Position numbers and translations under genes: made by a program
The notes under the pieces: model-generated
What the model saw: the letters and a program-made list of their open reading frames with translations, nothing else
The model's database searches: none
Told to the model about the DNA's origin: nothing
Shown here: positions 36,691-48,982 of the stretch, one piece after another
How the letters are laid out: each line of letters starts with the position of its first letter
Numbering within the stretch: the first letter of the stretch is position 1
Assembly: GCA_038502055.1 (NCBI GenBank)
Contig: JAXRKN010000043.1
Span: 5,952,001-6,016,000, forward strand
Source: Tanytarsus gracilentus
Lineage: Eukaryota > Arthropoda > Insecta > Diptera > Chironomidae
Direction: 5' to 3'
Length of the DNA stretch: 64,000 nucleotides

Positions 36691-37383
36691 ATTTCTTTTT
36701 TTTTTGATTTATACTGAGCATAAAAATACTCACGATTGACTAAACAATAAATTTAAAAAGTTTAATAAAATTTTAAAAGAAATTGAAGTTCCGGATATTA
36801 TAAATTATTAATGTCAAATTTAAAAATGCTGCGTCATAAATTCTTTTTCATTTTTGTCGAGTCATTTTAGGACTTGAAAGTTGCAAATTCTCACAAAGTG
36901 GGCAGTGAATAAAAATTTTGATGAAGATTTTAGAAAAAATATTCTAAAGTTTTTAATTTTCTTTGAAATCTGTTAAAAAATTTAAAATTTCTCATTTTTA
37001 AAACTTTTAAGGAAAATTCACAAAATAATTGTGAGATTTTAATATTAAATTTCCGCTCTGATCAAATGATTTGCAGAAAAAAGTCAAACGAGTTTTCCAT
37101 AATCACAAATGAAGAACCTGAAAATATTAACCAGTCACTTTTGTGTGTCCGAAAATATAAACTTAATTTTTGAGACTCAGTTTAACGTTTGCTTTCGTCG
37201 CGACTTGTTGGTTTTTCGGTTGACGCTTGAAATTTTTTTTTGAATAATTTAGACCACGTGCAAGTTTTTTCAATAAGGTTGTGATAAATTTAATTATTCC
37301 AAGAAGAGTAAATTTTTGTAGTGATAAAAGAGAATTTAAAAAATTTAATTTTATAATTTGAAGAATTTTTCAATAAATATAAA
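36691..37383. other. Intergenic gap before the CRAL-TRIO cluster
   Basis: About 690 bp, AT-rich, no coding exon seen; it should hold the 3' UTR of the second GalNAc-transferase and the promoter of CRAL-TRIO gene 1. Confidence 0.6.
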
Positions 37384-39506
37384 ATGGATTTTGAAAAGGT
37401 GAGTTACAGTTTAATATTTTTGAAATTTACTCACACATGATTTAATATTTCAACACAAATTTTCACTAATTTTTAATTCTTTAATTTATTTTCTCATATT
37501 AATCTCTGTTACATAACCAAATCTAATGCATTTTAATGAATTTCAATTGAAAACTAAACCTTTTAATATGAAGCAATTTTTGTGGACAATACTGAAACAA
37601 GTTTATGACATTAATCACGCGAGAAGAGAGTTAAAGCAGTCAAGCAAGTTTTTTTTCATTGTCAAAATCTTCTCTTAAAAACGTGACGCGGAGACGTCTT
37701 CCGTTATAGATTTTTAGTTCTGCACACTTAAAGATGTTTTAATTTAATTCAACATTTCCAAACTTTTGTCTTTGTTAGTTGTTGGTCTATTACATTGTTA
37801 GTTACTCGAATTCATTTTCACTCTGGTCACAGCTTGACTTTAATATTACACCTTATGATTATTCAAGGTCAAAGTCAATGTCCATGCTAATTTATCATAT
37901 GGAAAATTTATTAATTTTTCACTTTTGGGGATTGCTGCCCTTTTGAGTTGTTCACATTTTGTGTTATTTAAATTTTTATTGAAAGTGGTGAATTTTAATT
38001 TAAAAATATTTGAATAAAAATGGATTTTTAAATTTTTTTGAGGTGATGGAAAAATTTATCAAAAAAAATTAAAATCGGATTAAGAATTTACTAAATTCAA
38101 TTTAGTTAAAATTATTTACTCTAAGATTAGCAAAAATTAAGTTTTGTTAATTGATAAAAATTCTCTTAAAAAAGCGAAAGCATGAAGGTTAATGTGTTAA
38201 ATCACACAACACCGACACTATAGCACACATTCAGAGGTCAATGATTCAATAAAATTTCATCTGAAAAAACTTTACGATAAAAACCTGATTTATGTTTGGA
38301 TATAAAAAAAAAACAATTTTCAGTACCAAAAAAAGAGTTTAACAAATGTGGACGAATATAAATTTTCGCTATCGGAAGAGCTTGAAGAACTAGCAAAAGA
38401 GGAATTGCGAGAAACTGAAGAGGTGCGACAAAATGCCATAAAAGCTCTTCGTGACTTTGTGCTTAAAAATTCTCGAATAAAAATGACGAGATTGGATGCA
38501 AAGTTTCTTCTTCGATTTTTAAGATTTCGAAAGTTCAGCATACCGATGGCGATGGAAGCAATGGAGCGATTGTTGGTCATAAAGCAAGGGTCATATGGCA
38601 GAAGATGGCTTGATAGTCTAGACGTTGAAAAGCCGTCGATTTTAAAACTTATTGAAAAGGGGTGAGTGAATTAAGGAATAAAAAAGTGGTAATTTTTAAT
38701 ATAAAATTTCAGTTTCGTTTTCTTCCTCCCTGAACCAGATTATTTCGGCCGTAAAATAATTTTCTATCGAACTGGTGTTGCCGACCCAATGTCACCGACC
38801 TGTGGCTATGATATTTTAACATTAATGACTTTAATGTTTGAACTCGTTCTCGATGATGAAGAAAATCAAATTCGAGGCGTAGTTCACTTAGCAGATGCAC
38901 GCGGAATTAGTCCCTCTCACTTTACTATCTTCACACCACAATATCAATTTAGAGTCGGCAAAAATTCAGAAGTGAGTCACTTGACATTAAATTAATATTT
39001 TTATTCGAGACATTTTGTTGTTCTAGAAAACGCTGGCATTAAGACATAAAGGATTTCACATCGTTAACGTGCACAAATCTTTGAGTATTATTAGCAATTT
39101 TATCATCTCGCACATGAGCGAAAAATTAAAATTGCGGACTCATTTTTATTCGAGCTTTGATGAGTTTAATTATGTGGAGAAGTCGAAATTGCCAAAAGAA
39201 TATGGAGGTAAAATTCCAATGAGAGAAATGATTGGTGAGTTTAAAATTTGTTAATTTAATTAGTTTAATTATTTTTTTCCACTTTCAGAGTCAATGAAAA
39301 AAGAGCTTTTGGCTAATCGCAATTTTCACATGCTCTTAAACAGCACTCAAGTGAATGAAGAAATGTATCCAAAGCAAGTCCTCGACGGTTCAGTTAAAAG
39401 CTTAAAATATCTGCTCAACTCAACTGAGCTCCAAAAACGACTCAAAAACCAAGAAATTCTCATCGATGGGCTTCAAGGGTCATTTCGAAAGCTTGAGATT
39501 GATTAA
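37384..39506 (+). CDS. CRAL-TRIO (SEC14-like) lipid-binding protein, copy 1 of three
   Basis: Exons 37384-37398, 38324-38661, 38713-38971, 39027-39234, 39289-39506; 345 aa. The first exon is only MDFEK and is followed by a 925-bp intron, the longest in the cluster. The CRAL-TRIO N-terminal helical region (ELRETEEVRQ, RLDAKFLLRFLRFRKFSIP, about residues 28-80) precedes the SEC14-type pocket domain (GRKIIFYR, IRGVVHLAD, about 130-240). The protein ends GLQGSFRKLEID, a signature shared by all three copies. Family members bind hydrophobic ligands such as retinoids, tocopherol or phosphoinositides in the cytosol; the ligand here cannot be read from sequence. Copy 1 keeps four introns and looks closest to the ancestral structure. 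Confidence 0.85.
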
Positions 39507-39669
39507 AATATTGCATTATAATGCATTACTTAGAATTTAAGATTTAAATGGTGTCATTGGAGGCTTTATCTTACTGCTTTACTCATAAATTTAATAAAAT
39601 TCATTTTAAGGCTTTGAAATTAACTTTTAGAAATTTTTAAAAATTTCCTTAAAACTTTCTTAGTATCAA

Positions 39670-40740
39670 ATGAAGAGTGTGACCCCCATTGATGATTATG
39701 AGTGGACTTTATCTGATGATCTCCGTAAAATGGCAGAGCTAGAGCTTAGAGAGACGGATGATACTCGAGAGCATGGCATCAATGCCATTCGTGATTGGGC
39801 AATTAAAAATCCTCGCCTTGCAAGTTTACGACTCGACTCGAAATTCATCCTGAGATTTTTGAGATTTAAAAAATTCTCAATTCCTCTCGCGACTGAAGCA
39901 CTCGAACGTTATTTGGTGTTGCGAAAGTATGTCCACGAGGGAAAGCAAGTTTATCAAAATTTCGACTACACTGATCCATCACTCCTGAAACTCCTCGAAG
40001 CAGGCGTAATTTTTCCACTTCCCGAGAGAGACTCAGAAGGACGTCGTGTGCTTTTCTATCGGCCAAAAGCTTTTGATGTCTACAAGGATCATCGTGACGA
40101 TATCATAAGAATTGGTGGCACAGTTTTTGAGACAATTCTTGAAAATGAAGAAGATCAAATTAGGGGTGTCGTTCACGTTGTGGATGGAAGTGGATTGGGA
40201 TTCAATTACTTGACATTGTACACGCCACAAGAAGGATTCAGACTTGCAAAAAATACGGAGGTAAATGATGAATTATTCGCATGACATTTAAAACAATTTA
40301 ACATTTTTCTCTAGAAATTATTGCCCTTACGTCACAAGCAAATTCATGGAACTCTGGTGCACTCGTCGATAAAATATGCGATTGATTTCACGATGAATCG
40401 AATGAGCGAAAAATTAAGAAATCGAGTTCATGTCTACTCAAAAGTGGAAGAGATTAAAGCGATCGACAAGAAAATTCTTCCACTCGAATACGGAGGTTCG
40501 ATGCCGATTAAAGAAATGATTGAGATTTTTAAAGAGGAATTGAAAGCGAAACGTGATTTGCTGCTAAGTCATGACGACATGAATGTTAGATTTGAGTTGT
40601 ATAATGGAGCTGTAAGACGTGGTTCTATTTCAGCGTTGAGCATGCCATTGGACTCTCCAGTTGACGCATTTAATGAGAAGAAGGAAATGTACGAGATGTC
40701 AGGCTTGCAGGGATCTTTTCGTAAATTGGAGTTCGATTGA
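39670..40740 (+). CDS. CRAL-TRIO lipid-binding protein, copy 2 of three
   Basis: Exons 39670-40260 and 40315-40740; 338 aa. It starts just 163 bp after the stop of copy 1. Domain order is the same: ELRETDDTREH helix, RLDSKFILRFLRFKKFSIP, GRRVLFYRP, IRGVVHVVDGSG, EYGGSMPIKEMIE, and the C-terminal GLQGSFRKLEFD. The single intron (after KNTE) matches the third intron of copy 1; the intron after the LLEAG segment is gone. The ATG at 39670 is used because the frame closes upstream and it aligns with the start of copy 3. The close spacing means copy 2 must have a compact promoter or share a transcript with copy 1. Confidence 0.87.
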
Positions 40741-41669
40741 ATTTTTACAAAAAAAAAATAATTTAAATTGTGATTTTTATTAAAAATAATTTAAAATTTT
40801 TCCTGAAACGATTTAAGAAAATAAATAAATTTATTATCCAACTTTAAATCTTTTTTTTTCTCTCTCTCCGCTTGCACATTTCATTTTCAATGTCATCGTG
40901 AATTATTGCATTCGGCACACAAGTTGAATGCATTTTAACGTTGTGCATCTCCAACTTACACTTTATATTTAAAACTTTTTTAAGCTAACTGCTAAGTGTA
41001 TTTGGGTAGTAATGAATATTTTTCAACTCAAACTTGACAGTGTCAGTTCAACCGCGAAAAGCATCGCATGCTTCCAAAAAGTCGCATATTTAAATAAGAT
41101 AAATTTGAATAAGAAAACGGAATAAATTTACTTTGTAAAGGTATATACATTAAAATGGGCTATTGAATGAGTTAAATGGATGTTAATAGTGTAAAAATAT
41201 CTAACGAAGAAAATTTTCGTAAACGTGATCTGAATGATTGATTACTGATGGTGTTTTTTGTTATATTGAGAATTTTTGGACTAGTTTATGAGATTATACC
41301 ATCTTCAAGTTTTAGAATTTAAAATTAAATAAAATTTATAATCTCACTAGATTTTATCAAAATTTAACTGAATTTCCTGCTGCATTAAAATTCAGGAGAA
41401 AAAAAAGAAGCAATAAAAAGTTAAAGCGACAGAAATTTGCAAGGTGAACATGAAATTAACGATTTAAGTGACGTCAAATGCGGCAATCGTCAAGTTCAAT
41501 AGATTTTTACTATTAATTTTTATAATCAATTGACTTCGTAGCTTTTTTATCACTAAATATTTGAAAATAAATTAACACGCGTAATAATAGTAAAATTATT
41601 TTTTGTTGCTTTGTAACACGTGTTGTGTAGTCTCGCGCGAAAATTAAATTTCATTCGTGATTATTTCAG
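40741..41669. other. Intergenic between CRAL-TRIO copies 2 and 3
   Basis: About 930 bp, AT-rich. A good acceptor (TTATTTCAG) ends immediately before the ATG of copy 3 at 41670, so this interval may contain a non-coding or very short first exon analogous to the MDFEK exon of copy 1. I cannot identify it. Confidence 0.45.
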
Positions 41670-42739
41670 ATGCAAACGAAAAGCATTACGAAAGTCGATG
41701 ACTACGTTTGTAAACTATCACACGATACACAAAAAATCGCCAAAAAAGAACTTCGTGAGACAGAAGAAATTCGAAAGCATGCATTAAAGTCACTTCGCGA
41801 ATGGGCTGAGAAAAATCCAAGAATTTCGGCAGTTCGTCTAGACGCGAATTTCTTGCTGAGATTCTTAAGATGCCGAAAGTTTAGCATACCAATGACGAAA
41901 GAAATGATTGAAAGATATTTGGTTTTGCGGCATTATGAATATGAGGAGAAAAAAGTGTTTCAAAACTTTGATATGAGATTGCCAGTGATGAAAGAGTTGT
42001 TGGAGGCTGGGTTTGTAAAATGTTCATTTAATTTTTTTATAATCATTTTAAAAATTAATTTTCTAGTTACATTTTCGCTCTTCCAAATCGCGATGCTCAT
42101 GGCCGGAGAGTAATTATGGTGCGTCCGGGTGTTTTCAACCCTCAAAAGCATTGGAATTATGATATGATAAAAGTTCATGGCATTGTTTATGAATCGCTTA
42201 TGGAGGATGAAGAGAATCAAGTTCACGGGTTCGTTCATATCATCGACTCATCGAGCATCGGATTTAATTATTTGACTATTTTTACACCGCATGAAGCGTA
42301 CAGGGTGGGAAAGAATTTGGAAAAAATTTTGCCAATGAGACATAAAGAAATTCATGGCTTGAAAGTTCACCCGTCGATTAAATTTGCAGTCGATTTTGCT
42401 CTAACTCAAATGACGACAAAAATGAAGCAGCGAGTTCACTTGCATAAGAATATCGAAGATGTTACAGTTAACAAAAGTTTATTACCTGAAGAGTATGGCG
42501 GTTCGATGCCGATGAAACTAATGATTGAAGCCTTTCATAAAGAGCTCGAGACAAAAAGAGATGTTTTACTTAATAACGACAAAATGAACGTTTTACTTGA
42601 TTTATATCCGGAAGAAATCCGTGCGGGATCAGTTCGCTCACTGAAAAAATCTATTGACGCTTACGAAAAGCCAGCGGACAGTGGAAAGAAAGAATTCCAA
42701 GGCGTTCAAGGATCATTTAGAAGATTGGAAATCGATTGA
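41670..42739 (+). CDS. CRAL-TRIO lipid-binding protein, copy 3 of three
   Basis: Exons 41670-42010 and 42067-42739; 337 aa. Motifs: ELRETEEIRKH, RLDANFLLRFLRCRKFSIP, GRRVIMVRPG, GFVHIIDSSSIGFNYLT, EYGGSMPMKLMIE, C-terminal GVQGSFRRLEID. The only intron lies after the LLEAG segment and splits a Gly codon, exactly as the second intron of copy 1; the donor is GTTTGT, weaker than its neighbours. The other introns of copy 1 are missing. The ATG directly follows an acceptor-like CAG, so an upstream exon could supply a few residues. Confidence 0.86.
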
Positions 42740-43056
42740 AAATTTTCGTTATTAAAATTATTTTTATTTTCTTTAACACTAAATTTAATTCATTTATTTT
42801 TTTATGCCGCATAATTCTCTCAATTCAATACATATAATAAAAATTATTTATAAATGTCTTAAAGGTTAATTTTTCTCAAGGTGTACTTTTTATACTTATA
42901 ACTCAGACGCATCAAAATGTGTTGTTACACACACCATAAAATTGATAAGTCAAAAATCCTTTCAAATTTATTGATTAAAAAAAAGAAAAAGCAAAGAAAT
43001 GAAAAATACCTTAAACTAAAAAACTTTTTGAATCTAATTTTTGTGTATTAGAAGTT
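42740..43056. other. Convergent gap between CRAL-TRIO copy 3 and the chromodomain gene
   Basis: Roughly 320 bp holding two opposing 3' UTRs. No gene seen. Confidence 0.6.
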
Positions 43057-45781
43057 TTACTGTTGAATATTTAGAGATTGAAATTGCTCTGACGACAATT
43101 CCGTTACCATTAAGTTTCCGTCGGGTAACATGAGGACAACTTTACGAGTACCACCTGAATTAAATAAAATTATTTTAGTAAATTTAATGAGTTCATTATA
43201 ATTTTTTTAATTACCTGGTGATGGTTCATCAGCTTGCACAATTTCCGCAGTAATTTGACCGTCTTGAGAATCACCGCTATCGCCACCGCCAACAGCCACC
43301 GACAATGGCTGTGTAGCATCTTCAGACTGTGATTCTTGTGACGCATCATCGCCTTCATTCGAGAAAATTTCCTCTTGTGATTGTTCAGCGGCACTGACAG
43401 CCTCGGCCACGGCAGCATCGACCGTCAATGGAGTGCCTTCAACGGACTCGGTGACATCGCTTGTTTGAATGCCAGGTAGCCCTGCGAGGAGATCTTGATC
43501 GGCCGGTAGAAGAACGCAAGTCTGTTCGCCTTCAGCGCTTGTTGATACCAAAATTGTTTCGCCCTTTGCATTTTTGCCAGCTACCTGATACATCGTGCCA
43601 TCATCGCCTGTGATATAAATTGGAGTTCCGTCTTCGTTCGAAAGCAATTGAGTGATTTGATGCTGGTCAGGATCAGCCTCTTGTTCACCTTCAGCCGATT
43701 CTGGTTCGCCTTCGGCTTGTCCTAAAACTTTTCCCGTAATTGGACACAGCGTCAATGGAGGAGGCGGTGATTCCGACTCGGGTTCAAGCGGTGGAAGATC
43801 TTTTGGGAACGGATCTTGAATCCCGTCATCATCTTCTTCGTGATGAAGTGGCTTACGTGCTTGTTTCACTTGGGGCATGCCTGGCTTTCGAACTATCTGT
43901 TGAACGGTACCACCTGAACGACGAACAACGACACTCGATTGTGTTGTAGCCGGTGATTGACGTTGAACGACTGGTGAGCCCTTGTTCATTGGCGAACGTT
44001 GCATTATTTTTTGAGCCAAAGCCTTTTGTTGACTTTGAACGGTTTGTGCTGAACGGACAACTGTTCCTGTAGCGTTTGGTTGACGTTGAACGACTGGCGA
44101 TGGTTTTGGAACCACGCGAGATTGAATAGTTTGTCGAACAACAGTTGTTGTTGTTGTGGGTGTTATATTAGCAGCCTGTGATGCACCCACACGAACTATG
44201 CCGCTTTGAATTTGGTCTTTTTTCTCTACAATGCGAACTTGTCCTTCGCCCGGCTTCTTAACTATTGTAGTAACACCAGGAGTAGCCTTTTTGAAGACTC
44301 CACTCATTTGCTTTTGTCCCGCAATGACAACATCGGGCGATTTTGTCCCGATAACTTTACGAACGACCGTCGCTCCAATTTGCATGTCCTGCTTACCGCT
44401 CACCACACGAACATTTCCATTTTGACTGGGTGAATCAGTTTTGAATTTCTTAATGCCAACTTGTCCGAGTTGTTGTGCCATCTTTTTCTTCTCCCAACTC
44501 GATTCCAATTGATAATCTTCGTCATCGACATCGTCTCCATCCATCTCCTCGTAGTCATCGTCCTCTTCAATTTTTCTCTTTCCCATTTCAGCTGAATCAC
44601 TTTTATTTCCGCCAGTCCATTGTTTAACTTGACTAATAGCCTTTTGCTTTGACGATCTCTCGGGACGATTTGGAGTTGAAACAGCGACGGGTGTCGATAC
44701 GGTTGTATTTTGAGAAGCAGCCGTTGGAGTTGATGTCGCCGACGGTTGACCCTGTTGTTGGTTTTGTTGAGTTTTAGCACGCATTTCCTTTTGTTTAGCG
44801 AGTAAGATTTCGAAATTTTCAATGAGATCCTTGCAAGTAACGAGATGTGATGCCGGCTCCCATGTTTGTGGCTTAGACTCCCACTTAACAAGGTATTCGT
44901 TTTCCTTTTTGCGTGGATTCATACGCTTGGCCATAATCTTATCGATAGCTGCACGCTCAACCGTCCCAGAAACGGGATCAGTGCGGTTAATCATGCGAAT
45001 CCTAATAAGACTACATTTTATTAATAATCAAAATTTACCATTAAATGCTATATTAACTCACTTCTTTGGTGAAATGACAATTTTCTCTTGCAATGTTCCA
45101 TCGTCGGCACGACGAATAACCTTCTGCTCGGTAACGATGATATTTGGAGTTGTGCGTACTTGAGACTGGACTGCCGGTGTGACACGCTTAACAACTTGAG
45201 CAACGGGCGATGGCCGTGCAATAATTTGAGGCTTCTCTGGCGTCAATGTCTTTGTTATTTTGACTGGTGTCTCTTGCAAGACCCCACTGCCGAACTTTTC
45301 AAACGACTGGATAGTCCCACCTGCAACGAGCCACGACTGTCTCACGCTCTCATCTAAGCTCATCCACAATTGATAGAGTCTCCATGGATTCTCTTCGGCA
45401 TTCTCCTGATTTTGAGCAAACTGTGTCTGCTTCCAAAGAAGATAAGCCCAAATTTTCGGACGAGTTTCTCTCTATAAAAATTTATTCATTCATTAGTACG
45501 TTACAAAAACTCCTCATTATTATTGTAAAGTACTCACGCAGTCTTTAAAGGCAGAAATTTTCTTGCAATTGTTACCCTTGTGCTCCTTAAAGAGATCGAT
45601 GAAATGGAATACGCTATGACACTTCCCGCAAACGAGAATGTCTGATGTTGCCATTTCGCGTTGCGCTTCTGTAAGTTAAATTAGTTTGTATACAAAAGCG
45701 AAAAAAAAGTGTAAACAAACACTTACTGGCTATTAAATCGGGATTCTTTCCAATTTCCGACGGTTCAATTTTCTTCATCAT
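43057..45781 (-). CDS. Chromodomain nuclear protein, Chromator/Chriz-like
   Basis: Minus strand, exons 45781-45727, 45668-45538, 45471-45062, 45001-43215, 43154-43057; 826 aa, all junctions in frame. Near residues 26-50 is a C2HC-type finger (CGKCHSVFHFID...HKGNNC). A tryptophan-rich module follows (RPKIWAYLLWK, ENPWRLYQLW, RQSWLVAGG). A divergent chromodomain lies at about 210-262, with YLVKWESKPQTWEP and HLVTCKDLIENFE. The remainder is long, basic and Gln/Val/Pro-rich, with an acidic C-terminal half and a short conserved-looking end. In Drosophila, Chromator pairs with the zinc-finger protein Z4/Putzig at interbands and the spindle matrix. The domain order fits from memory, but I could not align it, so I leave the symbol blank. 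It shares an 800-bp divergent promoter interval with LUC7L3. Confidence 0.7.
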
Positions 45782-46580
45782 GCTGCAAATAGTTGTTTGA
45801 TCGAGTTAATTACTTTACTAGCGTTACTTTAATTAAATAATATCGAAAACAAAAATGAGCGTCTCTTTTCGTGGCGCGCTCAAATTATATTCTCTAATTG
45901 TCGCTCATTGTAAGTATTTTACCTGCTTGCTGTTAATTTATTTCAACACTCTCTTAATTATCTCGTCAATTTTATTAAATTAAACTTTTTTCTCGTTAAA
46001 TTTCGATAGCAAACTGTTTTTTTTATGAAATTTTTCGAGCTCAATGGAAGCTGAAGAAATTTTCGAAGCGTTCGAAGTTCGAGGGTGTGCAACTACAGCT
46101 CGTTTGAATTTTTAATTAACGGCTGTTTGCCACGTGAGATTTTTAAAGTTTTAATTTTACTTTTTTGTGCGTGAATTAATTTTTTTATGAAGCGATTAAT
46201 TTTTTAAATAAGTTAAGAAATAAAAATTGACATTTTAATTTAGAATTGTTAAAGAAAAAAACTGATAGAAATAAATTCAAACGAGTTCAATTTTTTGCGC
46301 CTTTTTAATTTATTGTCAGTCGAAGTTTGACGTTCTTGATTCTTGCCTAATTTTAATTACTAATTAAATAAAGGTGTTATTTATTTATTTTCACAAAACT
46401 CTTTTAATAAAGTTAAAAAACATATTTTTTAAATTTTCAACGTATTTTTTTAAAATTTTGCACCTTGAATTTTCGAAATCAACAAAAGTCGATGCTGAAC
46501 ACTCACACAATAATTTAGTGGGAAGACAGTAAAAAATAAAATTTCGTTCAAATTTAAAATTAAATCAAATTTCTCTCACT
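45782..46580. promoter_or_regulatory. Divergent promoter interval, Chromator-like / LUC7L3
   Basis: Two nuclear-protein genes start in opposite directions 799 bp apart. The interval should contain both 5' UTRs; an acceptor-like TTTGCAG just upstream of the minus-strand ATG hints at a 5' UTR intron. I see no TATA box I would defend. Confidence 0.45.
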
Positions 46581-47620
46581 ATGGTGGATTTCATCCGCGA
46601 ACAGCTCGATGAGTTGATGGGACGTGGACGTGATCTTCCTCAAGATGCAAAAGTAAGAGAAAGAAGTTGGCGCGATGGCGAAAATTGCAAGTTTTTCATG
46701 GTAAATAAAAAATATTGATTTTCCCCACAAAAGAGTGAAATTTTTTCTTACAGCATTCATTTTGTCCTCACGATCTATTTGTCAATACGAAATCTGACTT
46801 GGGTCCATGTGCAAAGTTACACGATGAAGAGATGCGGAAGCAGTATTTAGCTGCAACTCGATGTCCACGCAAAATTGACATAGAAAATGAATTTATTCGA
46901 TTTATTTCGTCCATGATCATGGAGGTTGACAGAAAGATACAGAAAGGACGACAGAGACTCGATTTAATGAACTCAAAACTCGATCAGCGACCGCTATCGA
47001 AGCAAGCGGAAGCTGTTGTTAGCATCAATGACAAAGTTTCGAAATTATTGCGTGAAGCTGAAGAGGCTGGAACACGAGGTGATGTAGATCAGGCACAAAA
47101 CTTAATGGGATTATGTGAGAAATTGAAAGAGGACAAAGAGGCTCTCATCAAACAATACGAAAGTTGTGGATTTAACTTTTCCGAACAGAAAGAAATGGAA
47201 GTTTGCAATATCTGTGCGGCATTTCTGGTGATTGGCGATGCACAATCTCGCATCGATGATCATTTGATGGGTAAGCAGCATATTGGATATTCTCGACTAA
47301 GAAATGCACTCGACGAACACAAGAAAAATCTCGAAAAGGAGGTCGAGGAGAGGCGTTCGGGGTCGAGAAAACGAGAAGATCGATATGCAAGAGATGACTT
47401 TAAGAAGAGCAGAGAGCGACTGGATAGAGATAAGGACGAAAGACGAAATCGTAGTCGGCGTGATGATCGAAAGGGTAGCAGAGAGCATCGCCATAAGGAG
47501 AGACGACGCTCTAGATCTCGATCAAGAGACCGTCATCGACGTAAGTTTTTAAATTTTTTAAAAATATAACGACAATATTAAGGTTAAACTTATATAGGAG
47601 ATCGTCGCAGCCGCTCGTAA
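46581..47620 (+). CDS. LUC7L3: U1 snRNP-associated splicing factor, LUC7L3 (CROP) type
   Basis: Exons 46581-46700, 46754-47540, 47598-47620; 309 aa. LUC7 family: N-terminal helix LLDELMGR-like (LDELMGRGRDL), a CCCH finger (CKFFMHSFCPHDLF ... DLGPCAKLH), a coiled-coil middle, then a C2H2 finger (CNICAAFLVIGDAQSR...HLMGKQH). From about residue 235 it is an Arg/Ser/Asp/Glu-rich tail ending RRSRS. The GDAQSR and DHLMGKQH wording is that of the LUC7L3 branch rather than LUC7L/LUC7L2. The family contacts the U1 snRNA/5' splice site duplex and affects 5' splice-site choice. The RS tail is shorter than that of vertebrate LUC7L3; the 1.3 kb downstream contains further splice-like sites, so longer isoforms are possible. 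Confidence 0.88.
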
Positions 47621-48982
47621 GCAAATGATTTTCGCCACCAGCCCAGCCCAGCCCAATAGTACATACATACTCAACAATAGTCAACTGTGCAGTAGTGAAA
47701 GCAATAATAACCGAGGTACACTCTATCAAAAAAAACTCTCTCTAGTTCCATAAAAAAAATTTAAAAACCTTTAAAAAAAATTACTTAAAAAAGCACTCAG
47801 GTAAGTGGAATTTAATTATTAAAATTCTGTTTCTTTCTTTTGTCGTGAAACATTCTTTTTAGTTGATTCTTATTATTGAGTAGTATTTTGTAAAATTCCC
47901 ACGTTTAAAAAAACCACGAAAAATTTTCTTTTTGTGCAAGAATGCGCTTTTCGATTTTCTCAATTATCGTAAAAGAATAATTAAATTCACTGAGTCATAA
48001 ATGTAAAATTATCGGATTGCGAAAGCTCTCTCAGGTTAGTGAACAATTCTATTTTTATCAAAAAAAAACCAACAAAAAATTTATAAAAGCTTTAAGAGAA
48101 ATATTAGGAGAAACAGTGAAGTGATTAAAAGGATATGCGACAGAGAGACCTAAACGAAGGTATCAGAATTTGAAGCTTTAAGTAAAAATATTATAAATTT
48201 TATAACCCAAGGAAATTACCGGCACACGCAACGACGATTCCGATTGACTCAAATTTCTCACTTTCACTCTCGAGGTACATATTTATGCTTAAATTTGATA
48301 CCAAAAAAAATGAGAATTTCTTTTATTTTTTTAATCATTTTCTTGAAAAAAAAAACATCCAAAAAAAATATTTTCATCATCACCAAAAACTTTTAGCAAA
48401 CTTTAAATTCTTTCAATTTTAAATCAATTAAGTGAATCTTTTGCAGTAGCCAGCAATGTGTGACGATATGAAATGAGATTCAAGATGACTAGCGAGGAAT
48501 TGCAACAGCGCCCATATTCGATTCAAGGTGCGATAGTATATAAGATTGACAATTTTTAACCTCATACCCCCCAAAACATACATTTAATTGTGAGAAAACA
48601 TATTTGCCATCATGTCTAGCTTATAAAAAAACTTTTAAAACAGGTATTTTACTTAATTTATTTTTATTCGCCAGCAAAAATGCAATTTTAAAGTCCCAAT
48701 TTTAATTTTTCCCTCATGCGAAAAAGTTTTTAATTTCTCCCCCGCATAATTTCAAGTTTTATGTTTTAATTGAAATGAAATTGAACTTTAATAAAAATTA
48801 AAATTTGCAAAAAAAAATTGTCTCAATAAAATTTTATAATTTTCAGGAATATTTAAAGACAGTTAAAATTTGTAAGCGCAATTTCTTGAAGCTTTTTATT
48901 GTATCATATCAGAAAGTTAAGTTTATTTAAGGAAACATTTAAAATGCAATTTTTAATTCACTGTAATTCATTGTTGAGTAAT
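47621..48982. other. 3' UTR / intergenic with splice-like signals
   Basis: Contains CCCAGCCCAGCCCA near 47640 and several exon-end-like words on the plus strand: CTCAG|GTAAGT near 47810, CTCAG|GTTAGT near 48036 and TTTTGCAG near 48445. No long reading frame follows. These could be 3' UTR introns or alternative ends of the LUC7L3 transcript; the sequence alone does not settle it. Confidence 0.35.

Noticed and set aside
44400..44891. 163-codon minus-strand frame inside the Chromator-like gene
   Set aside because: Out-of-frame shadow of exon 4, which has the chromodomain in the other frame.
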